Positions 16,396 to 25,408 of a stretch of 64,000 nucleotides of DNA are shown here, piece by piece (positions within the stretch are counted from its first letter, which is position 1; each line of letters opens with the position of its first letter). Location: positions 62,001 to 126,000 of the forward strand of contig JAKACT010000006.1 of the NCBI GenBank assembly GCA_021821195.1, written 5' to 3'. Position numbers and translations under genes: made by a program. The notes beneath the pieces are model-generated. The model was given only the letters and a program-made list of their open reading frames with translations, made no database searches and was not told the DNA's origin. The DNA comes from Pseudomonadota bacterium. Lineage in GTDB: Bacteria; Pseudomonadota; Gammaproteobacteria; Xanthomonadales; Xanthomonadaceae.

Positions 16396-16418
16396 CCGGG
16401 TGCACGCTGGAAAGGCGA

Positions 16419-16814
16419 TCAGTGCTCTTCGCTTTCCAGTAGCTCCGCGTACTCGTCCGGACCCAGCAGCTCGTTGAGCTGCTCTGCGTCGGCCAGCTCG
16501 ACCACGAACAGCCAACCGTCGCCGTAGGCATCCTCGTTGATGGTCTCCGGCTTATCGGCCAGCGCCTCGTTGACTTCGAGCACCTTGCCGCTGACCGGCG
16601 CGTAGACGTCGGACGCCGCCTTAACCGACTCCACCACCGCGCAGGCGTTGCCGGCCTCGACCGTGTCGCCGATGTTGGGCAGTTCCACGTAGACCAGGTC
16701 GCCAAGCAGGCCCTGGGCGTGATCGGAGATACCGATGACGGCCCGGCCATTGCCTTCGACGCGGACCCATTCGTGGGATTTGAGGAACTTGAGATCGCCG
16801 GGGATGTCGCTCAT
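16419..16814 (-). CDS. gcvH: Glycine cleavage system H protein
   Basis: Lipoyl-carrying shuttle protein of the glycine cleavage complex; passes the aminomethyl group from the P protein to the T protein. The 131-residue protein is full length, with the lipoylation motif ESVKAASD (lysine 65) and the conserved N-terminal KSHEWV. It follows gcvT by 63 bases on the same strand and ends at its own terminator. gcvP is not in this window. Confidence 0.97.
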   Translation of the reverse strand: MSDIPGDLKFLKSHEWVRVEGNGRAVIGISDHAQGLLGDLVYVELPNIGDTVEAGNACAVVESVKAASDVYAPVSGKVLEVNEALADKPETINEDAYGDGWLFVVELADAEQLNELLGPDEYAELLESEEH

Positions 16815-16877
16815 CGGGGGCTCCTGTTGCGCAGTGCGTGGGGGTTGGGGAAGTCTAGCGAAGCGGAGGCGGAAAGG

Positions 16878-17978
16878 TCAGATGCCGGGCTGCACGGTGT
16901 TGTCGCGGACGAACGGGAACTTCACCACCCGCACCGGCACTTCCTTGCCGCGGATGTCCACGCGCACCTCGCCCGGCTCGCCGGCCGGGACGCGGGCGAA
17001 GGCGATCGCCTTGCCGATGGTCGGCGAGAAGGTGCCGGACAGGATCTCGCCCTCGCCATTGGCGGTCAGCACTTTCTGGCCGTGGCGCAGCACGCCCTTC
17101 TCGTCCATCACCAGGCCGATCATCTGGCGCGCGGTGCCGGCCGCCTGCTGGGCTTCCAGCGCGGCACGACCGATGAAGTCCCGGCCTTCGTCCAGCGAGA
17201 CGGTCCAGGCCAGCGCGGCCTCGAACGGGGTGATGTCCTCGTCCATGTCCTGGCCGTACAGGTTCATGCCCGCCTCCAGGCGCAGGGTGTCGCGCGCGCC
17301 GAGGCCGGCCGGCTTCACGCCTGCCGCCAGCAGCGCGTTCCAGAACGCGACGGCCTGCGCCTCGGGCACGACCACCTCGAAGCCGTCCTCGCCGGTGTAG
17401 CCGGTGCGGGCGATGAACACCTCCACGCCGTCCACGGTCTGCGCAGTGCGCGCGGAGAAGCGCGCCAGCTTGGAGACGGGCGCGCGGTCGTCCTCGCGCA
17501 GCAGGCCGATCACCTTCCCGCGGGCGTTGGGGCCCTGCACCGCGACCATGCCGAACTCGGGGCGCTCCTTCACCGCGACGTCGAAGGCCTTGGCCTGCCC
17601 GCCGATCCACGCCAGGTCCTTGTCGCGGGTGGAGGCGTTGACCACCAGGCGGAACCATTCCTCGGACATGAAGTAGACGATCAGGTCGTCGATCACGCCG
17701 CCGCGCTCGTTGAGCATCGCGGTGTACAGCGCCTTGCCCGGCTTCTGCAGCTTGTCGATCGAGTTGGCGACCAGATGGCGCAGGAACTCACGGGTGCGCG
17801 CGCCTTCCAGGTCGACCACGGTCATGTGGCTGACGTCGAACATGCCGACGTCGCGACGCACCTGGTGGTGCTCGTCGAGCTGGGAGCCGTAGTGGATCGG
17901 CATGTCCCAGCCGCCGAAGTCGACCATCTTGGCGCCGAGCGCACGATGGGTGTCGTTGAGGATGGTCTTGTTGGTCAT
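16878..17978 (-). CDS. gcvT: Aminomethyltransferase, glycine cleavage T protein
   Basis: Transfers the aminomethyl carbon from lipoyl-H protein to tetrahydrofolate and releases ammonia. 366 residues from the ATG at 17978 ([11 protein letters not shown]), which is the usual family start. An in-frame ATG at 18008 would add ten residues and overlaps a GATAAT sequence that could be a -10 element. Conserved blocks include [30 protein letters not shown] and [12 protein letters not shown]. The 49-base gap to the upstream nfeD-like gene leaves little room for a full promoter or a glycine riboswitch; none is recognisable. Confidence 0.96.
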   Translation of the reverse strand: MTNKTILNDTHRALGAKMVDFGGWDMPIHYGSQLDEHHQVRRDVGMFDVSHMTVVDLEGARTREFLRHLVANSIDKLQKPGKALYTAMLNERGGVIDDLIVYFMSEEWFRLVVNASTRDKDLAWIGGQAKAFDVAVKERPEFGMVAVQGPNARGKVIGLLREDDRAPVSKLARFSARTAQTVDGVEVFIARTGYTGEDGFEVVVPEAQAVAFWNALLAAGVKPAGLGARDTLRLEAGMNLYGQDMDEDITPFEAALAWTVSLDEGRDFIGRAALEAQQAAGTARQMIGLVMDEKGVLRHGQKVLTANGEGEILSGTFSPTIGKAIAFARVPAGEPGEVRVDIRGKEVPVRVVKFPFVRDNTVQPGI

Positions 17979-18027
17979 GGGGGCAGCCTGCTGCGTGGGG
18001 GATGCCATTATCCCAGGCGCGTGCGCC

Positions 18028-18474
18028 CTACGCGCCGGTATGTGGCGCCGGCTCGACCTGCAGGGTCATGGCGTCGCCCCCGGTGATGCGCACGCGGGTC
18101 CCGGCCGGCAGGTCCGGCCCGGTGACGTTCCAGAAGGCGTCGGCGATCTGGACACGGCCGCGGCCATCGACGATGGCGCACTCCAGCGTTACCACCTGCC
18201 CGACCAGCGCAGCCGTGCGGCGGTTCAGCGCCGGCTGGTCGCTGGGGCGTTCGCTGCTGCGGAACCAGCGCCGGTATACCTGGATGGACACGAAGCTGAG
18301 CGCCACGAACGCCGCCACCTGCACCAGCAGCGGGATCCCCGGCACCAGCAGCACGCCCAGCAGCACCGCCGCCGCGGCGAAGCCCAGCCACAGCATGAAA
18401 GCGCCGGGCGCCATCGCCTCGGCCGCGAACAGCAGCAGCGCGAACGCCGCCCAGGCGAACACGTCCCAGCGCAT
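18028..18474 (-). CDS. NfeD-like membrane protein
   Basis: 148-residue protein with two or three N-terminal membrane segments (about 5-70) and a C-terminal OB-fold beta-barrel ([21 protein letters not shown] onward), the short NfeD1b layout. Such proteins act with SPFH proteins in membrane quality control or microdomain organisation. The partner SPFH gene ends only 2 bases upstream, so the two are one transcription unit. There is no ClpP-like protease domain. Confidence 0.88.
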   Translation of the reverse strand: MRWDVFAWAAFALLLFAAEAMAPGAFMLWLGFAAAAVLLGVLLVPGIPLLVQVAAFVALSFVSIQVYRRWFRSSERPSDQPALNRRTAALVGQVVTLECAIVDGRGRVQIADAFWNVTGPDLPAGTRVRITGGDAMTLQVEPAPHTGA

Positions 18475-18476
18475 GG

Positions 18477-19418
18477 TCAGTTTCCTTTGGCTGCGGCCGG
18501 GGCCGACGCCTGCTTGCCCATCGCCTCGCGCGCCAGCTCGGCAATGCCGCCGAGCGAGCCGATGATCCCGGACGACTCCATCGGCATCATCACGAACTTC
18601 TGGTTCGGCGCCTGCGCCAATTCCTTAAACGCCTCGATGTACTTCTGCGCCACGAAGTAATTGATCGCCTGCACGTTGCCGGAGGCGATCGCGTCGGACA
18701 CCATCTGGGTCGCCTTGGCCTCCGCTTCGGCCAGGCGCTCGCGCGCCTCGGCCTGGCGGAACGCGGCTTCCTTCTGGCCTTCCGCGGACAGGATCGCCGA
18801 CTGCTTCTCGCCCTCGGCCTTGAGGATCTCGGCCTGGCGGAAGCCCTCGGCCTCCAGGATGTTGGCGCGCTTCTCGCGCTCGGCCTTCATCTGCCGCGCC
18901 ATGGAATCGACCAGGTCGCGCGGCGGCTGGATGTCCTTCAGCTCGATGCGGTTGACCTTCAGGCCCCACGGATGGGTGGCCTGGTCGACCGCATGCAGCA
19001 CCTTGGTGTTGATCTCGTCGCGCTTGGACAGCGACTCGTCCAGGTCCATCGAACCGATCGCGGTACGGATGTTGGTCATCACCAGGTTGAGGATGGCCAC
19101 CTCCAGCTGGGCCACTTCGTACGCCGCCTTGGCCGCGTCCAGCACCTGGAAATAGACCACGCCGTCCACCTTCACCACGGCATTGTCCTTGGTGATGACG
19201 TCCTGGCTGGGCACGTCCATCACCTGTTCCATCATGTTGATCTTGCGACCCACGCCGTACACCACCGGCATCAGGAAGTGCAGGCCCGGCTCCATCGTGT
19301 GGGTGTAACGGCCGAACCGTTCCACCGTCCACTGGTAGCCCTGCGGCACCATGCGCACGGTCTTGGACAGCAGGATGATGCCGGCGAGCAGCAGGATCAG
19401 AGCAAGTGCGGGTGCCAT
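18477..19418 (-). CDS. SPFH/band-7 (stomatin, QmcA-like) membrane protein
   Basis: Membrane-anchored scaffold of 313 residues. An N-terminal transmembrane helix (about 2-21) is followed by the SPFH domain (VPQGYQWTVERFGRYTHTM, VVYFQVLDAAKAAYEV) and a long Ala/Glu/Lys/Gln-rich coiled coil (KRANILEAEGFRQAEIL). The last 30 residues include MESSGIIGSLGGIAEL. Paired with the nfeD-like gene immediately downstream. GGGAGG stands 7 bases before the ATG at 19418. Likely role: organising membrane microdomains and protease complexes, as known for QmcA. Confidence 0.92.
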   Translation of the reverse strand: MAPALALILLLAGIILLSKTVRMVPQGYQWTVERFGRYTHTMEPGLHFLMPVVYGVGRKINMMEQVMDVPSQDVITKDNAVVKVDGVVYFQVLDAAKAAYEVAQLEVAILNLVMTNIRTAIGSMDLDESLSKRDEINTKVLHAVDQATHPWGLKVNRIELKDIQPPRDLVDSMARQMKAEREKRANILEAEGFRQAEILKAEGEKQSAILSAEGQKEAAFRQAEARERLAEAEAKATQMVSDAIASGNVQAINYFVAQKYIEAFKELAQAPNQKFVMMPMESSGIIGSLGGIAELAREAMGKQASAPAAAKGN

Positions 19419-19584
19419 CGGATGTCCTCCCTGGATGATGCGCCCAGTATAGGTACCCGTGCCCCCGGTTGGGGACGGCAGCGCGGGCCTGCCCTGGCGG
19501 GGCCGCGCGGGGCGCCGCCGCGAACCACGGACATTTGAGCCGTCGCCGCGCGCACCCTATCCTGCCGGTCTACGGGGGAGACGC

Positions 19585-20718
19585 GTGGACAAGATCGGAC
19601 TGGAGCTGCGGGAGTTCTGGCAGCAGCTGCGCGCACCGCCCGACGCGCTGATGCTGGAACTTGGAGCCGGTGGCGAGCTGCTGGTGGCGAAAGTGCGCGC
19701 GGCGCTGTCGCTGGCGCTGCTGCTGCTGCCGCTGGTCAACATCGTCACCGGCGAATACATGCCCACCGAAGGCATCGCCGGGATGTTCGGGGTGATCCTG
19801 GCGGTAGTGGCCTCGCAGGTGCTGCTGCTGCTGGCGCGCCAGCGGCGGGCTTTCCGCTGGCTGCCGTGGGTGACCACCAGCTACGACGTCACGCTGGCCA
19901 CCTTCGTACTGGCGTTGCTGGCGCCGTCCTCGCTGGCGGCCAGCATCAACAGCATGGTGGTGTGGGCGTTCTACCTGGTCGCGGTATGCATGACCGCGCT
20001 GCGCAACGACGGCCGCCTGACCCTCTACACCGGCGCGCTGGCGATGCTGCAGTACGCGGCGCTGGCGGCGGCGGTGTTCGCGCTGGCGCAGACGCCGGAA
20101 CAGTTGGCGTCGGTCGACTACGGCACCGTCCGCCTGTCGAACGTGCTGCAGCGCCTGCTGCTGATCGCCATCGTCACCGCGATCATCGCCGCGGTGGTCT
20201 ACCGCATGCAGCGGCTGGTGGAGCTGTCCGGCACCGACGGCCTGACCGGCCTGCCCAACCGCACCCTGCTGGTGCACCACTTCCCCGCCCTGCTGGACGG
20301 CGCGCGCGAACACGGCGGCTCGCTCGCGCTGGGCCTGATCAACCTCGACTATTTCCGCCGCATCAACGACGAGGCCGGCCACGCCACCGGCGACCGCGCG
20401 CTGCGCCATGCGGTCGGCGTATTGCGCGAGGGGCTGGAAGAAGGCGACCTGCTGGTGCGCCTGGGCGGCGAGGAATTCGTGTTGCTGATGCCGCTGCCCA
20501 CCGGCCGCGCGTGGGAACGGCTGGAGGCGCTGCGCCGCGACCTGGCCACCCGCCCGTTCGTGGCCGATGCCGATGCCGACCCGCTGCGGATCACCTTCAG
20601 CGCCGGCCTTGCCTGCTGGCCGCAGGACGGCGCCGACCTGTCGCAGATGATGCGGCGCGCCGACCTGCGGCTGTCGCGGGCCAAACTGGAAGGCCGCAAC
20701 CGGGTGGTGGTGCGCTGA
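19585..20718 (+). CDS. Membrane GGDEF-domain protein, possibly impaired diguanylate cyclase
   Basis: 377 residues: an N-terminal membrane region of about six helices (roughly 35-215) followed by a GGDEF domain with DGLTGLPNRTLL and RLGGEEFVLLMP. The motif normally reading DxDHFK reads NLDYFR, so the first metal-binding aspartate is asparagine. The RxxD inhibitory site is absent (EEGD in its place). It may therefore be weak or non-catalytic. I chose the GTG at 19585 because GGGGGAG stands 4 bases before it. Divergent from the SPFH gene; a nucleoside permease follows 80 bases downstream. Confidence 0.85.
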   Translation: MDKIGLELREFWQQLRAPPDALMLELGAGGELLVAKVRAALSLALLLLPLVNIVTGEYMPTEGIAGMFGVILAVVASQVLLLLARQRRAFRWLPWVTTSYDVTLATFVLALLAPSSLAASINSMVVWAFYLVAVCMTALRNDGRLTLYTGALAMLQYAALAAAVFALAQTPEQLASVDYGTVRLSNVLQRLLLIAIVTAIIAAVVYRMQRLVELSGTDGLTGLPNRTLLVHHFPALLDGAREHGGSLALGLINLDYFRRINDEAGHATGDRALRHAVGVLREGLEEGDLLVRLGGEEFVLLMPLPTGRAWERLEALRRDLATRPFVADADADPLRITFSAGLACWPQDGADLSQMMRRADLRLSRAKLEGRNRVVVR

Positions 20719-20798
20719 CCCGCCGCTTGCCGGCAATGCCTGCCATGACTAACCTGCGCGCTGCAGGCGCATCCCAGCCGCCTGGCCTGGGAGCCTAC

Positions 20799-22079
20799 GT
20801 GAGCCTGAAGCTGCGCCTGACCATCATGAACTTCCTCCAGTTCTTCATCTGGGGGGCGTGGCTGATCACCATCGGCGCGTACTGGTTCCAATACAAGCAA
20901 TGGTCGGGGACCAGCTTCGGCGCGATCTTCTCGACCATGGGCATCTCGGCGCTGTTCATGCCGGCATTGATGGGCGTGGTGGCCGACCGCTGGATCAGCG
21001 CGCAGAAGCTCTACGGCGCACTGCACCTGGCCGGCGCGGCGATGCTGTTGGTGGTGCCGACGGTGGATGACCCGCACACCATGTTCTGGGTGATGCTGGC
21101 GACGATGATCTGCTACATGCCGACGATCTCGCTGGCGATCGCGGTGGCCTACAACGCGCTCAAGCGCGAGGGCCTGGACGTGGTGCGCGACTACCCGCCG
21201 ATCCGCGTGTGGGGCACGGTGGGCTTCATCGCCGCCCTGTGGACCACCAGCCTGCTGAAGCTGGAGACCTCGCCCGGCCAGTTCTACATCGCCGCCGCCG
21301 CGGCGCTGGTGCTGGGCCTGTACGCGTTCACCCTGCCGCCCTGCCCGCCCACGCTGGGCAAGGAAGCCGGCAACCGCTCGCTGGTGGACGTGCTGGGGCT
21401 GTCCTCGTTCCGCCTGTTCCGCGACCGCAACATGGCGGTGTTCTTCGTGTTCGCGATGCTGCTGGGCGCGGCACTGCAGCTCACCAATGCCTACGGCGAC
21501 ACCTTCCTGCACGACTTCGCCAACGTCGATGCCTACAAGGACACGCTGGCGGTGCGCTACCCCGCCATCATCATGTCGATTTCGCAGATCAGCGAAACCC
21601 TGTTCATCCTCACCATCCCGTTCTTCCTCAAGCGTTTCGGGATCAAGACGGTGATGACGATCAGCATGCTGGCGTGGTTCCTGCGCTTCGGCTTGTTCGC
21701 TTACGGCGATCCCGGCCCCGGCCTGTGGATGATCGTGCTGAGCTGCATCGTCTACGGCATGGCCTTCGACTTCTTCAACATCTCCGGTTCGCTGTTCGTC
21801 GAGCAGCAGGCCGACCCGAAGATCCGCGCCAGCGCGCAGGGCCTGTACATGCTGATGACCAACGGCATCGGCGCGGTGCTGGGCAGTCTGGTTGCGGGCT
21901 TCGTGATCGATCATTTCTTCACCAGCGCCGACGGCATCAAGGACTGGCGGGGCATCTGGACCGCCTTCGCGCTGTATGCGTTGGCGATGGCCATCACCTT
22001 CGTGCCGCTGTTCAAGCACCGCCATGACCCGCACCGGGTGGTGCCGGCGCACGGCCCGGCCGACGTGGGCAACCCCTGA
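20799..22079 (+). CDS. Nucleoside:proton symporter, NupG family
   Basis: Inner-membrane major-facilitator importer of nucleosides, 426 residues and about 12 membrane segments. The N-terminus LKLRLTIMNFLQFFIWGAWL is the NupG/XapB signature. Other hallmarks are ISALFMPALMGVVADRW and QGLYMLMTNGIGAVLGS. I chose the GTG at 20799 because GGGAG stands 5 bases before it and it gives family length; an in-frame ATG at 20745 would add 18 atypical residues. A ribokinase gene starts 2 bases after the stop, which makes a nucleoside/ribose salvage unit. Confidence 0.9.
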   Translation: MSLKLRLTIMNFLQFFIWGAWLITIGAYWFQYKQWSGTSFGAIFSTMGISALFMPALMGVVADRWISAQKLYGALHLAGAAMLLVVPTVDDPHTMFWVMLATMICYMPTISLAIAVAYNALKREGLDVVRDYPPIRVWGTVGFIAALWTTSLLKLETSPGQFYIAAAAALVLGLYAFTLPPCPPTLGKEAGNRSLVDVLGLSSFRLFRDRNMAVFFVFAMLLGAALQLTNAYGDTFLHDFANVDAYKDTLAVRYPAIIMSISQISETLFILTIPFFLKRFGIKTVMTISMLAWFLRFGLFAYGDPGPGLWMIVLSCIVYGMAFDFFNISGSLFVEQQADPKIRASAQGLYMLMTNGIGAVLGSLVAGFVIDHFFTSADGIKDWRGIWTAFALYALAMAITFVPLFKHRHDPHRVVPAHGPADVGNP

Positions 22080-22081
22080 GC

Positions 22082-23026
22082 ATGGCGCGCGTCCTCGTCG
22101 TCGGCTCGTTCAACGTCGACCACGCCTGGCGGGTCGCCACGCTGCCGGTTGCCGGCGCCACCCTCAGCGGCAGCTACGCCACCGGCCCCGGCGGCAAGGG
22201 CTTCAACCAGGCGATCGCCGCCCGCCGCGCCGGCGCAGGCACGCGCTTCGTCTGCGCGCTGGGCAAAGACGTCGGCGCGCAGCTGGCGCGCACGCTCTGC
22301 AGTGACGACGGCATCGACCTGCGCGCGGCGGCCGTGGCCGACCCCACCGGCACCGCCGGCATCTATGTCGATGCGCAGGGCCGCAACTGCATCGTGATCG
22401 GTGCCGGCGCGAATGCCACGCTGGCGCCCGGCCATGTTGCCGACGCCCTCGGCGACGTGGCGGCTGCAGACGTGGTGCTGGCGCAGTTGGAATCGCCGCT
22501 GGACGCGGTTGCGCAAGCACTGGATGCCGGCCGCGCCGCCGGCGCCATCGCGATGCTCAATCCGGCACCGGCCAACGTCGCCATCGACGAAACCATGCTG
22601 GTGCGCGCCGACATCCTGACCCCGAACGAAACCGAGTTCGCCGCCCTGGTTGGCCGCCACGTGGGCAAGCGCATCGAAGCCGACGCCGTGGCCAGCCTCG
22701 ACCAGCCACGCCTGCACGCACTCTGCCGCGAGCTGCTGCCGCACGGCAGCGTCATCGTCACCCTCGGTGCAAGCGGCTGCTTCGTCTCACACGCCGAATC
22801 GATGCAGCGCGGCGACAGCGCCATTTGCTATCGCGTCCCGGCCGAGCCCGCGCAGGCGATCGACACCACCGGTGCCGGCGATGCCTTCAACGGCGCGCTA
22901 GCCGCCTCGCTGGCGCAGCGGCCTGGATCCGCCTTCATCGAACACGTCCGCTTCGCCAGCCGCTATGCCGCACGCTCGACCGAACAGGCCGGCGCGGCGC
23001 TGGCGATGCCGCGACTGGTAGCCTGA
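22082..23026 (+). CDS. rbsK: PfkB-family sugar kinase, probable ribokinase
   Basis: Phosphorylates ribose (likely) at O5 with ATP. 314 residues, with PfkB signature 1 (GPGGKGFNQAIAARRAG), the NPAP and TPNETE motifs and the anion-hole/catalytic DTTGAGDAFNGA. Ribokinase-type features outweigh those of fructokinase or adenosine kinase. The ATG is 2 bases after the stop of the nucleoside permease, so uptake of nucleosides and phosphorylation of released ribose are probably coupled. Confidence 0.88.
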   Translation: MARVLVVGSFNVDHAWRVATLPVAGATLSGSYATGPGGKGFNQAIAARRAGAGTRFVCALGKDVGAQLARTLCSDDGIDLRAAAVADPTGTAGIYVDAQGRNCIVIGAGANATLAPGHVADALGDVAAADVVLAQLESPLDAVAQALDAGRAAGAIAMLNPAPANVAIDETMLVRADILTPNETEFAALVGRHVGKRIEADAVASLDQPRLHALCRELLPHGSVIVTLGASGCFVSHAESMQRGDSAICYRVPAEPAQAIDTTGAGDAFNGALAASLAQRPGSAFIEHVRFASRYAARSTEQAGAALAMPRLVA

Positions 23027-23073
23027 ATTACCGGGGCTGGAACCACGACCTGAAGACCGGCTGCCGCGAAAGT

Positions 23074-23149
23074 TGGTGGGTTGGCTGGGAATCGAACCCA
23101 GGACCAGCGGATTAAAAGTCCGATGCTCTACCGACTGAGCTACCAACCC
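23074..23149 (-). tRNA. tRNA-Lys (anticodon TTT)
   Basis: A 76-base tRNA with encoded CCA. The acceptor stem GGGTTGG pairs with CCAACCC. The D-arm AGCTCAGTCGGTAGAGC, the anticodon loop with TTT between ACT and AAT, the T-arm GGTTCGAATCC and discriminator A are all intact. It lies 38 bases downstream of the queC stop on the same strand. Confidence 0.98.
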
Positions 23150-23184
23150 GTTGAAACAACGCCCGGCGTTGCACCGGGGCGCGC

Positions 23185-23190
23185 ATTCTA
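23185..23190 (-). promoter_or_regulatory. Candidate -10 of the tRNA-Lys promoter
   Basis: TAGAAT (minus strand, 23190-23185) is followed by the GC-rich discriminator GCGCGCC, typical of stringently controlled stable-RNA promoters, about 30 bases before the mature tRNA end. It overlaps the last codon of queC. No good -35 is visible. Confidence 0.4.
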
Positions 23191-23895
23191 ACCGATGCCG
23201 GCACTGGCGTAGCGGGTGGGATCGGCGATACCCGCTTCGGCAAAGCCCTGCGCGCGCAGGCGGCAGGCGTCGCAGTGGCCGCAGGCACGGCCGTCGGCAT
23301 CGGCCTGGTAGCAGCTCACCGTCTGCGAAAAATCCACGCCCAGGCGCAGGCCTTCGCGGGCGATGTCGGCCTTGCTCATCCGCATCAGCGGCGCATGCAC
23401 GCGGAAGCGGCTGCCTTCGACGCCGGCCTTGGTAGCCAGGTTCGCCAGTGCCTCGAAGCCGGCGATGAACTCCGGGCGGCAATCCGGATAGCCGGAGTAG
23501 TCCACCGCGTTGACGCCGCAGAACAGGTCGGTGCTGCCCAGCACTTCGGCCCAGCCCAGCGCCACCGACAGCATGATGGTATTGCGCGCCGGCACGTAGG
23601 TGGACGGGATGCCCTGCCCGATCACGTGGCCGTCGGCATCGGTGGGCACGTCGATGTCATCGGTCAGCGCCGAGCCACCGATGCTGCGCAGGTCCACGTT
23701 GACGGTCTTGTGGGCCACCGCGCCGAGCGCCCGCGCCACCCGCTCGGCGGCGTCCAGCTCTGAGGTGTGGCGCTGGCCGTAGCGCACGCTCAGGGCGTGC
23801 GGGGCGAACCCGGCTTCCCTGGCAATGGCCAGCACGACGGCGGAGTCCATGCCGCCCGAAACCAGGACGACCGCGGGCTTGGATGATGCGTTCAT
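23188..23895 (-). CDS. queC: 7-cyano-7-deazaguanine (preQ0) synthase
   Basis: ATP-dependent conversion of 7-carboxy-7-deazaguanine to preQ0 in queuosine biosynthesis. 235 residues with the PP-loop SGGMDSAV at 14-21, conserved [26 protein letters not shown], and the zinc-binding cysteines in [18 protein letters not shown]. It lies 49 bases downstream of queE, at the end of the tol-pal-que cluster. Confidence 0.96.
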   Translation of the reverse strand: MNASSKPAVVLVSGGMDSAVVLAIAREAGFAPHALSVRYGQRHTSELDAAERVARALGAVAHKTVNVDLRSIGGSALTDDIDVPTDADGHVIGQGIPSTYVPARNTIMLSVALGWAEVLGSTDLFCGVNAVDYSGYPDCRPEFIAGFEALANLATKAGVEGSRFRVHAPLMRMSKADIAREGLRLGVDFSQTVSCYQADADGRACGHCDACRLRAQGFAEAGIADPTRYASAGIG

Positions 23896-23944
23896 GTCAG
23901 GGTATTGCCTTGTCGTCCTTGCGCCGATCCGGCGCGGCGCCTGC

Positions 23945-24631
23945 CTAGCGGCCCGGCTCGTCGTTCCACAGCAGCTTGTGCAGCTGCACCTGGAAGCGCA
24001 CCGGCAGCCGGTCGGCCACGATCCAGTCGGCCAGCTCGCGCGCGCTGACTTGCGCGGCGCTGGGTGAAAACAGCACGTCGCAGGTCGCGCACAGGCCGTG
24101 CTCGGCGACCACCGCCTTGGCCCAGTCGTAATCCTCGCGCGAGCAGACCACGAACTTGACCTGGTCGTGCGCGGTCAGCAGCGACAGGTTGCTCCACAGG
24201 TTGCGCGCGACCTCGCCAGAGCCCGGCGTCTTGATGTCCAGCACGCGCGAGACCCGCGCATCGACGCCGGCGATATCGAGCGCGCCCGAAGTTTCCAACG
24301 AGACCACGTACCCGGCGTCGCAGAGCTTCTCCAGCAGCTGCAGGCAGCGCTTCTGCGCCAGCGGCTCGCCGCCAGTGACGCAGACGTGGCGCGCGCCGAG
24401 GCGGGCGACCTCGGCGAGGATCGCGTCGATCCCCCACCACTGCCCGCCGTGGAAGGCGTAGGCGGTATCGCAGTATTGGCAGCGCAGGGGGCAGCCGGTC
24501 AGGCGCACGAACACGGTGGGCCAGCCGGCATCGCGGGCTTCGCCCTGCAGCGACAGGAAGATCTCGGTGAGCTTGAGGCGCTCAGCCTGACCCGCCGCCG
24601 ATGCGGCGGCCGCATCGGCAACGGCGTTCAT
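23945..24631 (-). CDS. queE: 7-carboxy-7-deazaguanine synthase (radical SAM)
   Basis: Radical-SAM ring contraction of 6-carboxytetrahydropterin to 7-carboxy-7-deazaguanine. 228 residues with [23 protein letters not shown] and the cluster motif [10 protein letters not shown] (CX3CX2C). [10 protein letters not shown] follows. It starts 9 bases after cpoB and is probably co-transcribed with the tol-pal genes, as in many gammaproteobacteria. The first residues ([17 protein letters not shown]) are low-complexity and the true start could be internal. Confidence 0.95.
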   Translation of the reverse strand: MNAVADAAAASAAGQAERLKLTEIFLSLQGEARDAGWPTVFVRLTGCPLRCQYCDTAYAFHGGQWWGIDAILAEVARLGARHVCVTGGEPLAQKRCLQLLEKLCDAGYVVSLETSGALDIAGVDARVSRVLDIKTPGSGEVARNLWSNLSLLTAHDQVKFVVCSREDYDWAKAVVAEHGLCATCDVLFSPSAAQVSARELADWIVADRLPVRFQVQLHKLLWNDEPGR

Positions 24632-24640
24632 GCGGGCATT

Positions 24641-25408
24641 TTAGCGGTTGCCGGCCAACTGCATCGAGCGCAGGCGGTCGTCGGCGATGCGGGCGGCGTC
24701 GCTGCCCGGGTAACGTTGGGCCACCTGGCGCAGCGTGGCCATCGCGGCCTCGTCCTGGCGCAGCCCGTACTGGGCCAGGCCCAGCTTGAGCAGCGCGCCC
24801 GGCGCCTTGTCGTTGGCCGGATAGCGGTCCAGCAGGGTGCGGAACTGGTCGGCGGCCAGCGCGTAGTTCTGGGTGACGTAGTAGCTCTCGCCCAGCCAGT
24901 ACAGCGCGTTCGGGGCCAGTTGCCCGGCCGGGAATGCGGCAAGGAAATCGCGCAGGCGACGCGCCGATTCGACGTAGTCACCGCCCTTGAGCGCTTCGAA
25001 GGCATGGGCGTAGGCACCCTGCTCGTCCTGCGCCACCGCAACCGGCGGTGCGGGCGGCGCAACCGGCGGCACGGCGGCCGCGACCGGCTCGACCGGCTGG
25101 GTCGCGGAGGCCGGCGCCTGGGCGCCACCCTCCAGCCGGTCCAGCCGACCGCTCAGGTCCAGGTACTGCACGCGCTGGCCCTGCTTGGCCTGCTCGAGCT
25201 GCTGCTGCAGCTCTTCCAACTGGCCGCGCAGCGCCTGCACTTCCGCCTGCAGGGCGGACACCTGGTTGACCAGCGCAACGCCGTCCTGGTCGCCGGCGCC
25301 GCGGGCTTCAAGCGCCGCGACGCGGTCGGCCAGGCTGGCGCGCTGGGCCATGGCCAGCGGCGATGCCAACAGCATCGCCGCCGCCAGCACGGTCATGCGC
25401 AGGCGCAT
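24641..25408 (-). CDS. cpoB: Cell division coordinator CpoB (YbgF), Tol-Pal system
   Basis: Periplasmic protein that coordinates peptidoglycan synthesis with outer-membrane constriction. 255 residues: signal peptide 1-21 (ending LAMA), coiled coil about 25-90 (VSALQAEVQALRGQLEEL) for trimerisation, a Pro/Ala linker and C-terminal TPR repeats (AHAFEALKGGDYVESARRL, YWLGESYY). The ATG at 25408 overlaps the pal stop as TGATG; a GTG one codon earlier is an alternative. Confidence 0.93.
   Translation of the reverse strand: MRLRMTVLAAAMLLASPLAMAQRASLADRVAALEARGAGDQDGVALVNQVSALQAEVQALRGQLEELQQQLEQAKQGQRVQYLDLSGRLDRLEGGAQAPASATQPVEPVAAAVPPVAPPAPPVAVAQDEQGAYAHAFEALKGGDYVESARRLRDFLAAFPAGQLAPNALYWLGESYYVTQNYALAADQFRTLLDRYPANDKAPGALLKLGLAQYGLRQDEAAMATLRQVAQRYPGSDAARIADDRLRSMQLAGNR

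Larger units (their letters stand above)
15560..16418. other. 859-base region without a convincing protein gene
   Basis: Between the H1-like ATG and the gcvH stop I find no credible gene. Open frames on both strands encode Arg/Ala/Ser-rich strings. Near the H1 gene are three hairpins: 15613-15631, about 15674-15701, and the terminator-like 15724-15752. A TTGACA box lies at 15936-15941. From about 15960 to 16360 the sequence is dominated by CG/GC and CGCA-type tracts, including a GCGCGCG run near 16020, and a CCTTCGC/GCGAAGG inverted repeat near 15961-15981. The gcvH terminator closes the region. Confidence 0.6.

Noticed and set aside
15916-16515. Arg/Cys/Ala-rich open frames between the H1-like gene and gcvH
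   Set aside because: Compositional artefacts of CG-rich DNA, with no ribosome-binding sites and overlap into gcvH or its terminator.
16815-18030. Glycine riboswitch in front of gcvT or gcvH
   Set aside because: The 49- and 63-base gaps are too short for the tandem aptamer, and no conserved motif is visible.
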